A DNA stretch of 64,000 nt, taken from contig NZ_FTNO01000004.1 of NCBI RefSeq assembly GCF_900156425.1, positions 186,001 to 250,000 on the forward strand, read 5' to 3'. The stretch comes from Haladaptatus litoreus. Lineage in GTDB: Archaea; Halobacteriota; Halobacteria; Halobacteriales; Haladaptataceae. A program made the translations under genes and the position numbers. The notes below the pieces were generated by a model. The model did not search any database, was not told the origin of the DNA, and was given only the letters and a program-made list of their open reading frames with translations. How positions within the stretch are numbered: the first letter of the stretch is position 1; every line of letters begins with the position of its first letter. This document shows positions 8,984 to 18,548 of the stretch, piece after piece.

Positions 8984-9957
8984 TTGAATGCAGGAATAAC
9001 TTCTTTACCGAATCGTTCGAGACACTCAACAGCCGAATCCTGCGGTTGCCCAGGAAACTGACATCGGATGAGAACATGGTCGACACCGAGATCTTCATAA
9101 ATTTGCAATTGCTCGATACATTCCTCAGGCGTCCCGATGACGAATTTTTCATCGAGTTCATCATAATCGATTTCGACTTCGTGTTCGTCCATGTACGTCT
9201 GTCCCCAGCGAGCATACAGCTGATAGAGATTGAGGAGATACGGTTCGATTTCCTCGCGTGCCTCTGTAACGGAATCCGCGACATAGCAGTCACGCATCAG
9301 GATGACATCGTTTTCGTCGCGGTTCATTCCGAACTCGTCAAGGGCGTCTTCGTAAACGCTGATTTGCTCTTCGAGATCCTCCGTCGTCGACGAAGCACTT
9401 GCAATCCAGGCATCGCCGCGGTACGCGGCCCGCTTGATTGCAATGTCGGCATGTCCACCAATCCAAACCGGAATCTCATCCGGTCTTGGGCTCACGAATA
9501 CGTCCTCGAACGACCAGTGGTCGCCATCGTGAGTGACGTTTTCTTCGGACCAAAGTCGCTTGAGGATCGAAATCGATTCGAGGAATTTCCCAACCCGTTC
9601 GTCCATATCCACACCGAATGGTGCGAGTTCACGTTCTCGATAACCAAGGGCTGCCCCAAATGCTGCTCGTCCACCTGAAATCTCGTCAATCATCGCAATC
9701 TGCTCGGCAAGATGAAGTGGATTATAAAGGGCAGGTAGCATGGCTGCCGTACCGAGTTCGAGCCGTTTGGTTCGAGCTGCAATCGCTGCGAGAGCCGTTA
9801 CTGGTTCGACGAATCCTTCCTCATGGATATGGCGTTCACCGAGAGTTGCGGAATCAAATCCGACCTCTTCCATCACCTCAGCTTGTTCGTAAATATCCTG
9901 AACCTCGAACGCTCCCTCTTCCGTATAATATTGGTTAAGGAACACTCCGAATTTCAT
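8980..9957 (-). CDS. LLM-class flavin-dependent oxidoreductase
   Basis: A 325-residue protein of the luciferase-like monooxygenase/F420-dependent reductase family. Family hallmarks are MKFGVFLNQYY at the start, the YEQAEVMEEVGFDSATLGERH strand-helix region (about 24-44), LELGTAAMLP (about 91-100) and PVWIGGHADIAIKRAA (about 179). These enzymes use FMN with NADH, or coenzyme F420, to oxidise carbonyl or alcohol compounds. It is the first gene of a two-gene operon with the Gfo/Idh/MocA gene at 7925-8983 (ATGA overlap). Confidence 0.88.
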   Translation of the reverse strand: MKFGVFLNQYYTEEGAFEVQDIYEQAEVMEEVGFDSATLGERHIHEEGFVEPVTALAAIAARTKRLELGTAAMLPALYNPLHLAEQIAMIDEISGGRAAFGAALGYRERELAPFGVDMDERVGKFLESISILKRLWSEENVTHDGDHWSFEDVFVSPRPDEIPVWIGGHADIAIKRAAYRGDAWIASASSTTEDLEEQISVYEDALDEFGMNRDENDVILMRDCYVADSVTEAREEIEPYLLNLYQLYARWGQTYMDEHEVEIDYDELDEKFVIGTPEECIEQLQIYEDLGVDHVLIRCQFPGQPQDSAVECLERFGKEVIPAFK

Positions 9958-10099
9958 GCGAAGACTCTCTCATGATTTGGATTCCATCTTGTTGGATTTT
10001 CAAATTCAACTCTGTGCATGGTATTGATATATATGTCTGGTCTAATATAGTTTATGTTTATCAGAGCTGGTTATCGGTAACGGAGCTAAAGTCAACAAT

Positions 10100-10117
10100 C
10101 CCGCCACATATGGCGGG
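10100..10117. repeat. GC-rich perfect hairpin (7-bp stem)
   Basis: The sequence CCCGCCA-CATA-TGGCGGG folds into a 7-bp stem with a 4-base loop in an otherwise AT-rich gap upstream of the IclR gene. It resembles the terminal hairpins of TnpB elements elsewhere in the window, but no other element sequence is attached. A transcription terminator is the alternative. Confidence 0.35.
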
Positions 10118-10344
10118 CTTCTTGCCCCACTCTGCCTATAGAACTCGATGTCTTTTACCAATATGAAACAGTCATTGAGGTCGTAAAGATGATAAATATC
10201 ATCAACACTAATACTAACCGTCTATCCGCTGGTGGTTTATTGATATTTGCCCGCCATAAATGACAAAAATGAGTAACTAAAAATTCGTAATCTGTTTGGC
10301 TATTCCAAACGTTTATGTGGTTGTTCACTATGACATCTATAACG

Positions 10345-11103
10345 ATGAAAAAAGCACGAAACCCGGTAAAAGCAACCCAAACGGCGCTCGATATCGTTAA
10401 CGCACTCCGAGAACACGAGAATCTAGGTGTGACCAAACTTGCAGAAACTCTTGATATCTCAAAGAGTGCCGCCCACTGCCACCTATCGACACTTCGTGAG
10501 TACGGCTACGTTGTGAAAGAAGCCGACAAATATCGCCTTGGGCTCCAGTTTATCGACGTTGCCCACCACGTTCGCAACAAATTCGAAATTTACGACCTCG
10601 TGCGTGACGAGATCGACAAGTTAGCAGAAGAAAGTAGAGAACTTGTTTTGTTTACTGTTGAAGAACAGAACCAAGGAATTTGTCTCCACAAAGCCGAGGG
10701 AGAACACGCCGTTCAAACTGAGCTATACGTTGGATACAGGAATGACCTCTACCATACTGCGGTTGGCAAAGCAATTCTCGCAAATAAAACAGAAGAAAAA
10801 TTGCTTGAGTACCTTGACGAGGTGGAATTAGAAGCACGAACCAAGTTCACTATTACCAGCGAAGAACAACTTCGTGAGGAGTTGGCAGAAATCCGTGAAA
10901 GTGGTTTTGCATACAATCGAGAAGAAACGATACATGGATTAAAAGGTGTTGGCGTACCCATTAAAAGACAGAATGGTGGTGTTTACGGAGCTATTAGTGT
11001 GATTGGGCCTACCAGCCGGATGGACGAAGAACGACTCGAACAACTCTCGCAGATGGTGTATCGAACTGTAAATGTTATCGAAATTAATGCGACATCACTG
11101 TAG
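10345..11103 (+). CDS. IclR family transcriptional regulator
   Basis: A 252-residue regulator with an N-terminal winged helix-turn-helix (about residues 8-60: TKLAETLDISKSAAHCHLST) and a C-terminal IclR effector domain (about 75-245) ending VYRTVNVIEINATSL. An earlier in-frame ATG at 10315 exists; 10345 is preferred because it aligns with the paralogue at 38486 (short basic start before the helix, MKKARNPVKATQ against MEKTAKHPVQTT). IclR proteins usually sense small organic acids and control adjacent catabolic genes. It stands alone between catabolic clusters and the RdfA gene, so its targets are not obvious. Confidence 0.9.
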   Translation: MKKARNPVKATQTALDIVNALREHENLGVTKLAETLDISKSAAHCHLSTLREYGYVVKEADKYRLGLQFIDVAHHVRNKFEIYDLVRDEIDKLAEESRELVLFTVEEQNQGICLHKAEGEHAVQTELYVGYRNDLYHTAVGKAILANKTEEKLLEYLDEVELEARTKFTITSEEQLREELAEIRESGFAYNREETIHGLKGVGVPIKRQNGGVYGAISVIGPTSRMDEERLEQLSQMVYRTVNVIEINATSL

Positions 11104-11423
11104 CCCTTTTATCACTTACACTCTGGTATAAAATATATAGCTATTATTTGAAATTTATTTGACTCCGATCACCCAATCTCACGATCAATATGCAACTCGA
11201 TATAAGAATTCTGCCATGTGTCGTCGAGGTTACTCACATCAGAATTAACCAACGTAACTCACCCCCGGTTGGACAACGGAAGAATCTTGGACTCAAAAGG
11301 TATAGGTAAATAATTATAGATTGTGAAAGTCAGCACAATGCTCATTGAGAACCAGTACATTTAAATGCATTACAAAACTACTGCTGTAATAGACGCCGCA
11401 CAACAAAAGAGGCTGAATATACT
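11104..11423. other. Intergenic stretch upstream of rdfA
   Basis: About 320 AT-rich bases with no coding region recognised on either strand. It presumably holds the terminator of the IclR gene and the promoter of the RdfA gene. It shows no obvious similarity to the region upstream of the second rdfA copy near 39580, so the duplicated block seems to begin inside the gene. Confidence 0.3.
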
Positions 11424-12044
11424 ATGTCAGGCAATAATTCGCAGAAGAAGACCAGCAAAGTCGAGCGAGTGATTCGAGAGTATGAATTAGGCGATATGGG
11501 GGAGACACTCGAAGTCTATTGGACTGGTGAGAGTGAAGAGCAATACAGTCTTCGTGATCTCGCTGATATTTTCAATCAAGCAGTGCTAAGGGCCGAGTTA
11601 GATCGAAACAATGCCTCCCAACTGGAAGGGGAAGTTGAAAATACCTATCGACTACTCACTGATACGTCAGTTAGTAGTGGGATCCAGACGGAGACTGAAA
11701 ATGCGCTTGCTCGTGATGGAATTGACGTAGAGCAACTCAAGAAGGATTTCGTGTCTCACCAGGCGATCTATACCTACCTCACTAAGTATCGGGAAGTATC
11801 CCACAAATCAAAAGTGGGTGATACCAAGACACAGATCGAAAAAGGAGCAGATACTATCCGACGTCTCCAAAACCGGATGGTTGCAGTTTCTGAAACAACG
11901 CTCACGAATCTTCGTAATACGGATCGAATCGAACTGGCGGACTTTGAGGTGATCAACGACGTTCGAGTCGTCTGTAACGAATGTGGTCGGTCCTATCCAA
12001 TAGTTGAGCTTCTCGATATGGGGGGCTGTAATTGCATGATGTGA
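11424..12044 (+). CDS. rdfA: RdfA-family protein (rod-determining factor A), intact copy
   Basis: A 206-residue protein matching the haloarchaeal RdfA family, named for a factor needed for rod-cell shape and usually encoded next to an archaea-specific SMC-related protein. The N-terminal part is charged and helical (SKVERVIREYELGDMGETLE). The C-terminus has a probable zinc site: Cys184 and Cys187 in VCNECGRSYP, and Cys202 and Cys204 in GGCNCM. The expected SMC partner should follow downstream, but only a short decayed start remains near 12192. A decayed second copy lies at 39590-40179 in front of an intact SMC gene. Confidence 0.85.
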   Translation: MSGNNSQKKTSKVERVIREYELGDMGETLEVYWTGESEEQYSLRDLADIFNQAVLRAELDRNNASQLEGEVENTYRLLTDTSVSSGIQTETENALARDGIDVEQLKKDFVSHQAIYTYLTKYREVSHKSKVGDTKTQIEKGADTIRRLQNRMVAVSETTLTNLRNTDRIELADFEVINDVRVVCNECGRSYPIVELLDMGGCNCMM

Positions 12045-12167
12045 CACCATGCGTGAAACTATAAAAATTATATATCAAGGAACTCATACTGATCGACCAT
12101 TTGATTCTGATGGGAGTATCTCTCGTTTATTGTAATACTCGAAATACGATTGGATACAGTATAGAAA

Positions 12168-12173
12168 TTTATA
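12168..12173 (+). promoter_or_regulatory. TATA box of the decayed SMC copy
   Basis: TTTATA lies 19 bases before the ATG at 12192. The same box sits in the same place before the intact SMC gene (40293-40298), and the surrounding sequence from about 12108 is nearly identical to that from about 40225. The promoter was therefore duplicated with the module. Confidence 0.5.
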
Positions 12174-12191
12174 ATCTCGCAATCACGCGAA

Positions 12192-12240
12192 ATGAAATGG
12201 ACTCAACGCAACGGAATCGAACTCCTAGCGACTTTTGATA
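12192..12240 (+). pseudogene. Start of a lost archaea-specific SMC-related gene
   Basis: The first codons read MKWTQRNGIEL, against MESTQRNRTPVEL in the intact SMC gene at 40322. At DNA level TCAACGCAACGGAATCGAAC is shared exactly, and the upstream promoter region is conserved too. Similarity stops after about 50 bases and no Walker A sequence follows, so the SMC gene here has been deleted or scrambled to nothing. Confidence 0.75.
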
Positions 12241-12993
12241 TAGTTACATCTGATTTACAGCTACTTGATCCACTCTATGACAACTACGACCCTTCTCTCG
12301 GTGTTTTACGCTGGAAGAGGTGGTTTACCATGCGGGATCTGGTGAAGGACAGAACACGAATTAGACATTACAGCCATAGCTGTGTAATGATATCTCTCGA
12401 TAAGGGCATTCTCTACCTATTGGCGTTTACAACTCAATTTCCCGACGAACTGACCACAATTTGTTCTCTATGATAGAATACGATCTCGAGTGGAAATGGA
12501 AGACGAGTGTTCGGTCAAAAGGGAGTACGCATAGAAAGAGGCGGTCCTCGTCGCCAAACCGAATGAAAATCGATTCGTGGAATTTTGAGAGAATCCGTCT
12601 CGTTGCTTGGAAGCAGAAGGCCTTCATTACTGTGATGCTCGGTACTCCACGGATATTCAAACGTCGTGAATTTCCGCGACAAATACGTTGGTGATTCTCT
12701 ATACAAGAACGTGATTCTCCTCGCTATAAGTAACAACTGCAAAGGAGCGCCCACTGGCTACGTTTTGTAGATCCGAGCAATGTCGAGAATGGACTCTAAT
12801 AGGACTTTCGCGCCACAAGACAGACTCGGCACCTCGAGGACTATTCATCCGGACAACCCCCGATTACGGTCACCGTCGTTCCAGACGGCCCATCGTCTTC
12901 TCCTATCTTCGTTCTCTAAAATAGAATCCCCTGCAAAATTTGGCGTCGGGTGTTTATGATGACGTCGAGAGCGACGTCTCGCTACGCGACTGA
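12241..12993. other. Non-coding stretch after the decayed SMC start
   Basis: About 750 bases between the SMC remnant and the end of the aldehyde dehydrogenase gene. Several short open frames exist, but none resembles a known family or the SMC gene. It is best read as scar sequence left by loss of the SMC gene. Confidence 0.4.
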
Positions 12994-14442
12994 TTAGTAG
13001 CTGTCGTAGACCGTCTTTTCAATCGTATAGAAGTCTAGCCCCGAATCACCTTGCTCGCGCCACGTCTCACTGGAAGAGCGCTTGAACCCGCCGAACGGGA
13101 CGTGAAGCTCCAGACCAGTCGTTTTGTCGTTGACCTTCACAACCCCGGCTTCCACCTCGTCAATAAACCGATTCGCTTCCGTATGATCGTTGGTAACGAT
13201 GCTCGCTGACAGGCCATATGGTACGTCGTTCGCAACCGCGACACTCTCATCGAAATCGCTGACCTCGATGACCGCAATGACGGGGCCGAAAACCTCCTCT
13301 TGTGCGATACGCATGTCGGAGTCGATATCGGTGAACACGGTTGGTTCGACGAAGTAGCCCGACTCGACTTCTGAACCTTCGGGAACGCCCCCACCTGCCG
13401 CGAGCGTTGCACCCTCTTCTTCGGCGATCTCGATGTACTCAAGCGTCGATTCGAGTTCGTCAGCACTAACCTGGGGTCCCATCTCATGCTCCGAACCGGG
13501 ACCGATGTCGATCGATTCTGCCCGGTCAACGAGTTCCGCGACGAACTCATCATAAACATCCTTGTGAACGATCGCACGGGAGCAAGCCGTACACGACTGA
13601 CCGGTCGTTCCGAACCCACCATTCGCAACGATATCAGCTGCCTCTGCTACGTTCGCCGAGTTCGAGACGACCGTTGGATTCTTTCCACCGAGTTCCGTCT
13701 GAACACGCTTTCCGCTATCCGTCGCCTGATCGTATACCATCCGACCGACTTCGCTACTGCCGGTGAACGAGACGGCATCTACCGCATCGTGTCCGATGAA
13801 TTCACTGCCGACAGTGCTTCCCGACCCCGTAACAACGTTCAGTGCTCCATCCGGGAGGCCGGCTTCGTCGAGTGCTCGTGCGAGTTCGATCGCGACACCG
13901 GGTGCAGCCGACGCCGGTTTGAGAACGACCGCGTTACCTGCGGCGAGTGCCGGTGCGAGTTTCCACGCCGGAATGGCGATCGGGTAATTCCACGGCGTAA
14001 TGAGGGAAGCGACGCCGACAGGTTCTTGGACGGTGTAGAGGTTCTGATCGGTTGCGCTTGGACCTTTCACCGTTCCGCCGAGGTCGGCAGCTTTACCGGA
14101 GAAGTAATGGAAAATGTCGATTGCACGCTGTACCTCGCCGTTTGCTTCGGCGTACGCTTTGCCCTCCTCCGCGACGAGGAGATCAGTCAGCTCTTCTTTC
14201 CGTTCGGCAAGCAGAGTGCCGGCTTCGCGGAGAATTCGACCGCGCTCTGGACCCGGGGTCGCTGCCCAGTCATCTGCCACAGCAGCGGCGGCTTCGACGG
14301 CAGCGGTTGCATCCTCCGTACTGGAACGCTGGTACTTTGCGACGACTTCATCAGGATTTGCAGGGTTTTCGACTTCGATGACCTCGTCGGTCGCCGATTG
14401 AACCCAGTCACCATTCACGTAGTTCTGGTTTATTTCCGACAT
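12994..14442 (-). CDS. xacF: Aldehyde dehydrogenase, 2-oxoglutarate semialdehyde (2,5-dioxopentanoate) dehydrogenase type
   Basis: A 482-residue NAD(P)-dependent aldehyde dehydrogenase. The NAD site and fold are shown by TPWNYPIAIPAWK (about 149-161), the general-base Glu by QTELGGKNP (about 250) and the nucleophile Cys by TTGQSCTACSR (about 282). Next to it, divergently, lie a xylonate-dehydratase-like gene and an FAH-fold dehydratase, the other late enzymes of the haloarchaeal oxidative pentose pathway in which XacF makes 2-oxoglutarate. That context is the reason for the xacF assignment. Residues alone would allow another semialdehyde substrate. About 300 bases of shared promoter region separate it from xacD. 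Confidence 0.85.
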   Translation of the reverse strand: MSEINQNYVNGDWVQSATDEVIEVENPANPDEVVAKYQRSSTEDATAAVEAAAAVADDWAATPGPERGRILREAGTLLAERKEELTDLLVAEEGKAYAEANGEVQRAIDIFHYFSGKAADLGGTVKGPSATDQNLYTVQEPVGVASLITPWNYPIAIPAWKLAPALAAGNAVVLKPASAAPGVAIELARALDEAGLPDGALNVVTGSGSTVGSEFIGHDAVDAVSFTGSSEVGRMVYDQATDSGKRVQTELGGKNPTVVSNSANVAEAADIVANGGFGTTGQSCTACSRAIVHKDVYDEFVAELVDRAESIDIGPGSEHEMGPQVSADELESTLEYIEIAEEEGATLAAGGGVPEGSEVESGYFVEPTVFTDIDSDMRIAQEEVFGPVIAVIEVSDFDESVAVANDVPYGLSASIVTNDHTEANRFIDEVEAGVVKVNDKTTGLELHVPFGGFKRSSSETWREQGDSGLDFYTIEKTVYDSY

Positions 14443-14741
14443 CGTACGTTCGTTCTCAGTTCACCCATACGACTCTTACGGTACGTGGAGAGATTGATAT
14501 TTCTCAGATGGTCGTGAACAGTCTCCGGCCCGCGTCCCGAAGCACGTGCTCCGTCTCTCGGTAGAGACGAACCTTGATAGGGGACGGACCTGGTTTTTCT
14601 TGGTCCTACGTGATTTTGCTGCGAGACCACGGTCGCTGGAACACGAATTCACTGGAGTCAACGAACGTAGAGCCGGTGTGAATTGGTTGAACTATAAAAC
14701 CCGTAACGTTTACTATAGCACATCCGAATCGTGTGGACGCA

Positions 14742-15974
14742 ATGGTTGATTATGCGAAGCTCCGCGACCCGAACGCGGAGTATACGATGCGCGACCTCTC
14801 GGCCGAAACGATGGGCGTCTCCAACCGCCGTGGCGGTGTGCGCGATGCGGAAATCACCGACGTTCAGACGACGATGGTCGACGGAAACTACCCGTGGATA
14901 CTCGTTCGCGTGTACACCGATGCCGGTGTCGTAGGAACTGGTGAAGCGTATTGGGGCGGCGGCGACACAGCAATCATCGAACGGATGAAACCCTTCTTAG
15001 TCGGTGAAAATCCACTCGACATTGACCGACTGTACGAACATCTCGTCCAGAAGATGTCCGGTGAGGGCTCTATTTCCGGAAAAACCATATCTGCAATCTC
15101 CGGCATCGAAATCGCACTTCACGACGTTGCCGGCAAGCTCCTCGAAATCCCGGCCTATCAGCTCGTCGGTGGGAAATATCGTGACGAGGTTCGTATCTAC
15201 TGTGACTGTCATGCTGGCGATGAATCCGAACCCGAATCAAATGCGGCGGAAGCCGAGCGCGTGGTCTCCGAACTCGGCTACGACGCCATCAAGTTCGACC
15301 TTGACGTTCCGTCGGGACACGAAAAGGATCGCGCGAACCGCTACCTCCGAGGTCCCGAAATCGATCACAAGGTCGAAATCGTCAAACAAGTTTGTGAGAC
15401 GGTCGGTGACCGCGCGGACGTGGCCTTCGATTGTCACTGGTCGTTCACTGGCGGCAGTGCAAAGCGTCTCGCGGCCGCGCTCGAAGAATATGACGTGTGG
15501 TGGCTTGAAGACCCAGTTCCCCCCGAGAATCACGATGTTCAGGAAGAGATCACTAAATCCACGACGACACCGATCGGTGTCGGCGAGAACGTGTACCGAA
15601 AGTACGGTCAGCGAACGTTGCTCGAACCACAAGCAGTAGACATTATCGCGCCGGACCTACCTCGTGTCGGTGGTATGCGAGAAACGCGAAAAGTTGCCGA
15701 TCTCGCGGATCTGTACTATATTCCGGTCGCGATGCACAACGTTTCCTCGCCGATCGGCACGATGGCTTCTGCTCAGGTCGCAGCTGCGATACCGAACAGC
15801 CTGGCCGTCGAGTTCCACTCCTATCAACTCGGCTGGTGGGAGGACCTCGTTGAAGAGGATGATCTCATTCAGGAGGGTCGGATGGAAATCCCGGAGAAAC
15901 CTGGTCTCGGCCTCACACTCGATCTCGACGCTGTCGAGCAGCACATGGTCGAAGGTGAGACGCTCTTTGACTAG
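14742..15974 (+). CDS. xacD: Xylonate/arabinonate dehydratase, enolase superfamily
   Basis: A 410-residue mandelate-racemase-like dehydratase. Catalytic barrel elements appear in order: AIKFDLDVPSG (about 183), FDCHWSF (about 230), WWLEDPVPPE (about 252), VGENVY (about 283) and a histidine in AMHNVSSP (about 333). The opening MVDYAKLRDPNAEYTMRDLS resembles what I recall of Haloferax XacD, which supports the ATG at 14742 over the GTG three codons upstream. The enzyme would convert D-xylonate or L-arabinonate to the 2-keto-3-deoxy acid. The FAH-fold dehydratase follows 81 bp downstream on the same strand. Confidence 0.85.
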   Translation: MVDYAKLRDPNAEYTMRDLSAETMGVSNRRGGVRDAEITDVQTTMVDGNYPWILVRVYTDAGVVGTGEAYWGGGDTAIIERMKPFLVGENPLDIDRLYEHLVQKMSGEGSISGKTISAISGIEIALHDVAGKLLEIPAYQLVGGKYRDEVRIYCDCHAGDESEPESNAAEAERVVSELGYDAIKFDLDVPSGHEKDRANRYLRGPEIDHKVEIVKQVCETVGDRADVAFDCHWSFTGGSAKRLAAALEEYDVWWLEDPVPPENHDVQEEITKSTTTPIGVGENVYRKYGQRTLLEPQAVDIIAPDLPRVGGMRETRKVADLADLYYIPVAMHNVSSPIGTMASAQVAAAIPNSLAVEFHSYQLGWWEDLVEEDDLIQEGRMEIPEKPGLGLTLDLDAVEQHMVEGETLFD

Positions 15975-16055
15975 TAAATTATTGTATATTCTATCGAAAT
16001 TTTACTAATTTATCGTGGCGATACATTTTTAACGACATCCACGAACTATTGTGTC

Positions 16056-16937
16056 ATGCGCTATTACCGACTCCCCGGTGGAGAGCGTTCAGCGACGGAT
16101 ACCCTCGTTGTCGAAGACGAGGACGGAACAGCATACGATCTGACTTCTGCATCACCTGACTTAGGATCGTTCAAAGCACTTGCTCGAGCGGCAAATGCAA
16201 ATGACGAGTCGATCGATACCGTTGCACGCAAACGTCTCGACGACGCTGATCGGTTCGATCTCGATACGGCTACTGGAGACCTTCTTCAACCGGTCGTCGC
16301 CGACGAAGTCTGGGCGGCCGGTGTTACGTATCAAATCAGCGAAGAAGCACGCAAAGCGGAGAGTGGAAAGCCCGAAGTGTACATCGACGTTTATGATAAC
16401 GAACGTCCCGAAATATTCCTCAAGGCGACACCGTCGCGGACGGTCGGTCCATCGGAGGATATCGGTGTGCGTGGTGATTCGGATTGGGATGTCCCGGAGC
16501 CGGAACTCGGAATTGTTCTTCATCGAGGCAAAACCGTCGGTTACACCATCGGTAACGATGTATCCAGTAGGGATATCGAAGGTGAAAATCCGCTGTATCT
16601 CCCACAGGCAAAAGTGTACGACCGCTGTTGTTCGATCGGTCCATGTGTCGTCTCGGAGGAGACGATCGAGGATCCACACGACCTTGAAATGTCGTTGACC
16701 ATCGAACGTGATGGTAAGATCGTGTACGAGGAATCAACGTCGACGAACGAGATGGTGACCACGTGTGACGAACTCGTATCCTATCTAGATCGACATAACG
16801 TCCTTCCCGAAACGCTCGTCCTCCTCACCGGAACGGCTCTGGTACCCCCAGAGTCGTTTACCCTCACCGAGGGCGACCAAGTGACGATCGACATCGGCGA
16901 TATCGGTCGGCTCGTGAACGGTACTGTCACCGTATAA
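16056..16937 (+). CDS. xacE: 2-keto-3-deoxy-pentonate dehydratase, FAH fold
   Basis: A 293-residue FAH-superfamily enzyme of the 2-dehydro-3-deoxy-D-arabinonate dehydratase type. It has an N-terminal extra domain (about 1-85), a helix-strand segment WAAGVTYQISEEARK (about 88-102), metal-binding acidic residues in WDVPEPELGIVLH (about 145-157), then TIGNDVSSRDIEGENPLYLPQAK, and GTALVPPESFTL near the end. It would make 2,5-dioxopentanoate for the divergently encoded semialdehyde dehydrogenase. The three genes cover pentonate to 2-oxoglutarate; the first-step xylose dehydrogenase and lactonase are not next to them. Confidence 0.85.
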   Translation: MRYYRLPGGERSATDTLVVEDEDGTAYDLTSASPDLGSFKALARAANANDESIDTVARKRLDDADRFDLDTATGDLLQPVVADEVWAAGVTYQISEEARKAESGKPEVYIDVYDNERPEIFLKATPSRTVGPSEDIGVRGDSDWDVPEPELGIVLHRGKTVGYTIGNDVSSRDIEGENPLYLPQAKVYDRCCSIGPCVVSEETIEDPHDLEMSLTIERDGKIVYEESTSTNEMVTTCDELVSYLDRHNVLPETLVLLTGTALVPPESFTLTEGDQVTIDIGDIGRLVNGTVTV

Positions 16938-16951
16938 ACCGACGACACGTT

Positions 16952-18436
16952 CTTGACATCCTCTCCGCCGTAAACGGCGAGGATTCCCCCCGAGTTGGGA
17001 TATTACGGTTCGCGGTTAACGACTTGTTCTCGCGGGGCGAACCGACCCTCGCTACAATCGAACAAGCGCACCGCTGGCTGTGCCAACCAGCCGTTATCCC
17101 TATCCTCATTTGGTGGATTCGGGAGTACTTTTCGTCTGATGTTCTCCGCACCATTACTGTCCGCGTTCGCAACCAACCCACACTCACACACGTACAAGCC
17201 TCGCTGGACACGCTGACGGTCGTCTGACTGACCGCACGCTGAACACGTTTTCGACGTATTGCGCTCGGACTTCGTGACAACAGAGATGCCACGTTCTTCC
17301 GCCTTGTACGCAAGCATCGAAGTGAAGCGGTCGAACGCCCACCCGTGCAAGTCGAGATTGCCGTGCTTACCCCAATTGCGGGCGTCACCGTTCTCGTCCT
17401 CGCGGATGCCGCCGAGGTCACCAACAACAATCGTTCCGACACCCCTTTTAGAACATTCGGATACGATGTCCTTCGAGAGCGTGTGCAAGAAGTGTGTCCG
17501 GCGGTCGGTACGCTTTGTGTCGAGACGACGGGCTTCGTGTGACGCCGAATCGTCCGTCTCGGCGCGCTTCTTGGCGAAGTAGTATTCGTCTTCTTTAAGC
17601 GCCCCACCGGGGTACAACACTGATTCGTCGCCGTACGAGACGGTAGCGAGGTTGCAGATGCCAAGGTCGATGCCTGCCACGCCGTCACCGGGTGATTCCG
17701 CTTCGTTAATCGTGACGCGACAGACGAAATGCAACCGCCAGATGTCGTGTTCGTACACTGCACGAACCTGCTGAACGTTCTCGATAGTCCTTTCGGACGG
17801 GCCGATGGCATCGTACTCGCACAGAACGAAGTCCGACCAATTCTCTTTGAGGTTCTTGCCTTTCGAGAGACGAACTCGGTTGTTGTGCGTGTCATGCTTG
17901 AAGCCAGCCGCCTTGAACGTGATTGTTGAACGCGGGTGGTTGTCGTTGTGTTTGCGGTAGCCGGGCGGATTCGCGTTCGTGTCCCCGTTTCGGCGTTTGC
18001 CGTACCAACTGGTGAACGCCTCTTCGAGTTCTTGGAGAACTCATTGACTCGACTGAGAATGGAGGTCGGCGTAGCGTTCGTGGTTCTTGAGGTACGCCAT
18101 AAGCGCGTTAGCGCCGGGGATGTGGCCGCAAGCATCCCAGACTCGTTGGACCGTCCATCGGCCAACGTTCCAGAGCTTGCTGGCAGCGAATCCGAGCGAA
18201 TCGAGGTCGTTGCGCACCTGCGAGTAGTTGCAGATACGGGCGCGGTAGGTTCGCGTAACGACCTGTTTCGCCATACGTAACCTATGTCACCACAAATACT
18301 TATACCTGCGTAGAGCGGGGTGAAAGTGAAACAATCCGTGGAATATCCGGCCCTGGTACCGGCGGTGGTTGCCGAATACTTTGTCGGATTCATCCCCGCC
18401 CTAAAGGACGGGGCTTTCTCCTCGTATCTACGTAAA
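16952..18436 (-). mobile_element. IS200/IS605-type TnpB element, left end at 18436, right end at 16952
   Basis: About 1.5 kb bounded by a right end (hairpin GCCGTAAACGGC and the terminal GATGTCAAG read on the minus strand, 16952-17000) and a left end (about 18337-18436, with the CCCCGCCCTAAAGGACGGGG hairpin and ATCTACGTAAA). No TnpA transposase is present, so it is a TnpB-only (IS1341-like) element. Its left end is repeated in inverse orientation at 20710, facing this one across a two-gene cassette. The ends were placed by comparing copies in this window. Confidence 0.7.
17003..18274 (-). pseudogene. tnpB: tnpB with one in-frame stop (RNA-guided endonuclease TnpB)
   Basis: Reading from ATG 18274, the frame is open apart from one TGA at 18043-18041 (after LHSQSSQ, codon 78) and then runs on in the same frame to 17003. 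That gives 423 codons if read through. The stop is one base from an Arg codon (CGA). The C-terminal part keeps the RuvC Asp in AGIDLGICN, a zinc ribbon (CSACG, then CECG) and the last Asp in NADSNGAENI. At RuvC motif II it reads VVGDLGGIRED, with Gly where the TnpB at 25036 has Glu (AVEDL). Otherwise well preserved, so inactivation is recent, or a TTG/ATG further in gives a shorter protein. Confidence 0.8.
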
Positions 18437-18548
18437 TACTAGCGAACCGTTGCGTGGTCAAGCCTCGAAGTACATAGGTAGCTTCGTCTATATTATTTGT
18501 AATAATCTTATTAGAAATATTTATGAGACTCGGATGATATTTGTGAAT

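Noticed and set aside
13486-14517. 343-codon plus-strand frame opposite the aldehyde dehydrogenase
   Set aside because: Antisense shadow: the minus strand encodes a complete aldehyde dehydrogenase with catalytic residues, and the plus-strand translation has no family features.
16927-18393. Long minus-strand frame (488 codons) across the TnpB element
   Set aside because: It is another frame of the same strand as tnpB. Its translation is rich in Arg, Ser and Thr without motifs, while the tnpB frame carries RuvC and zinc-ribbon residues.
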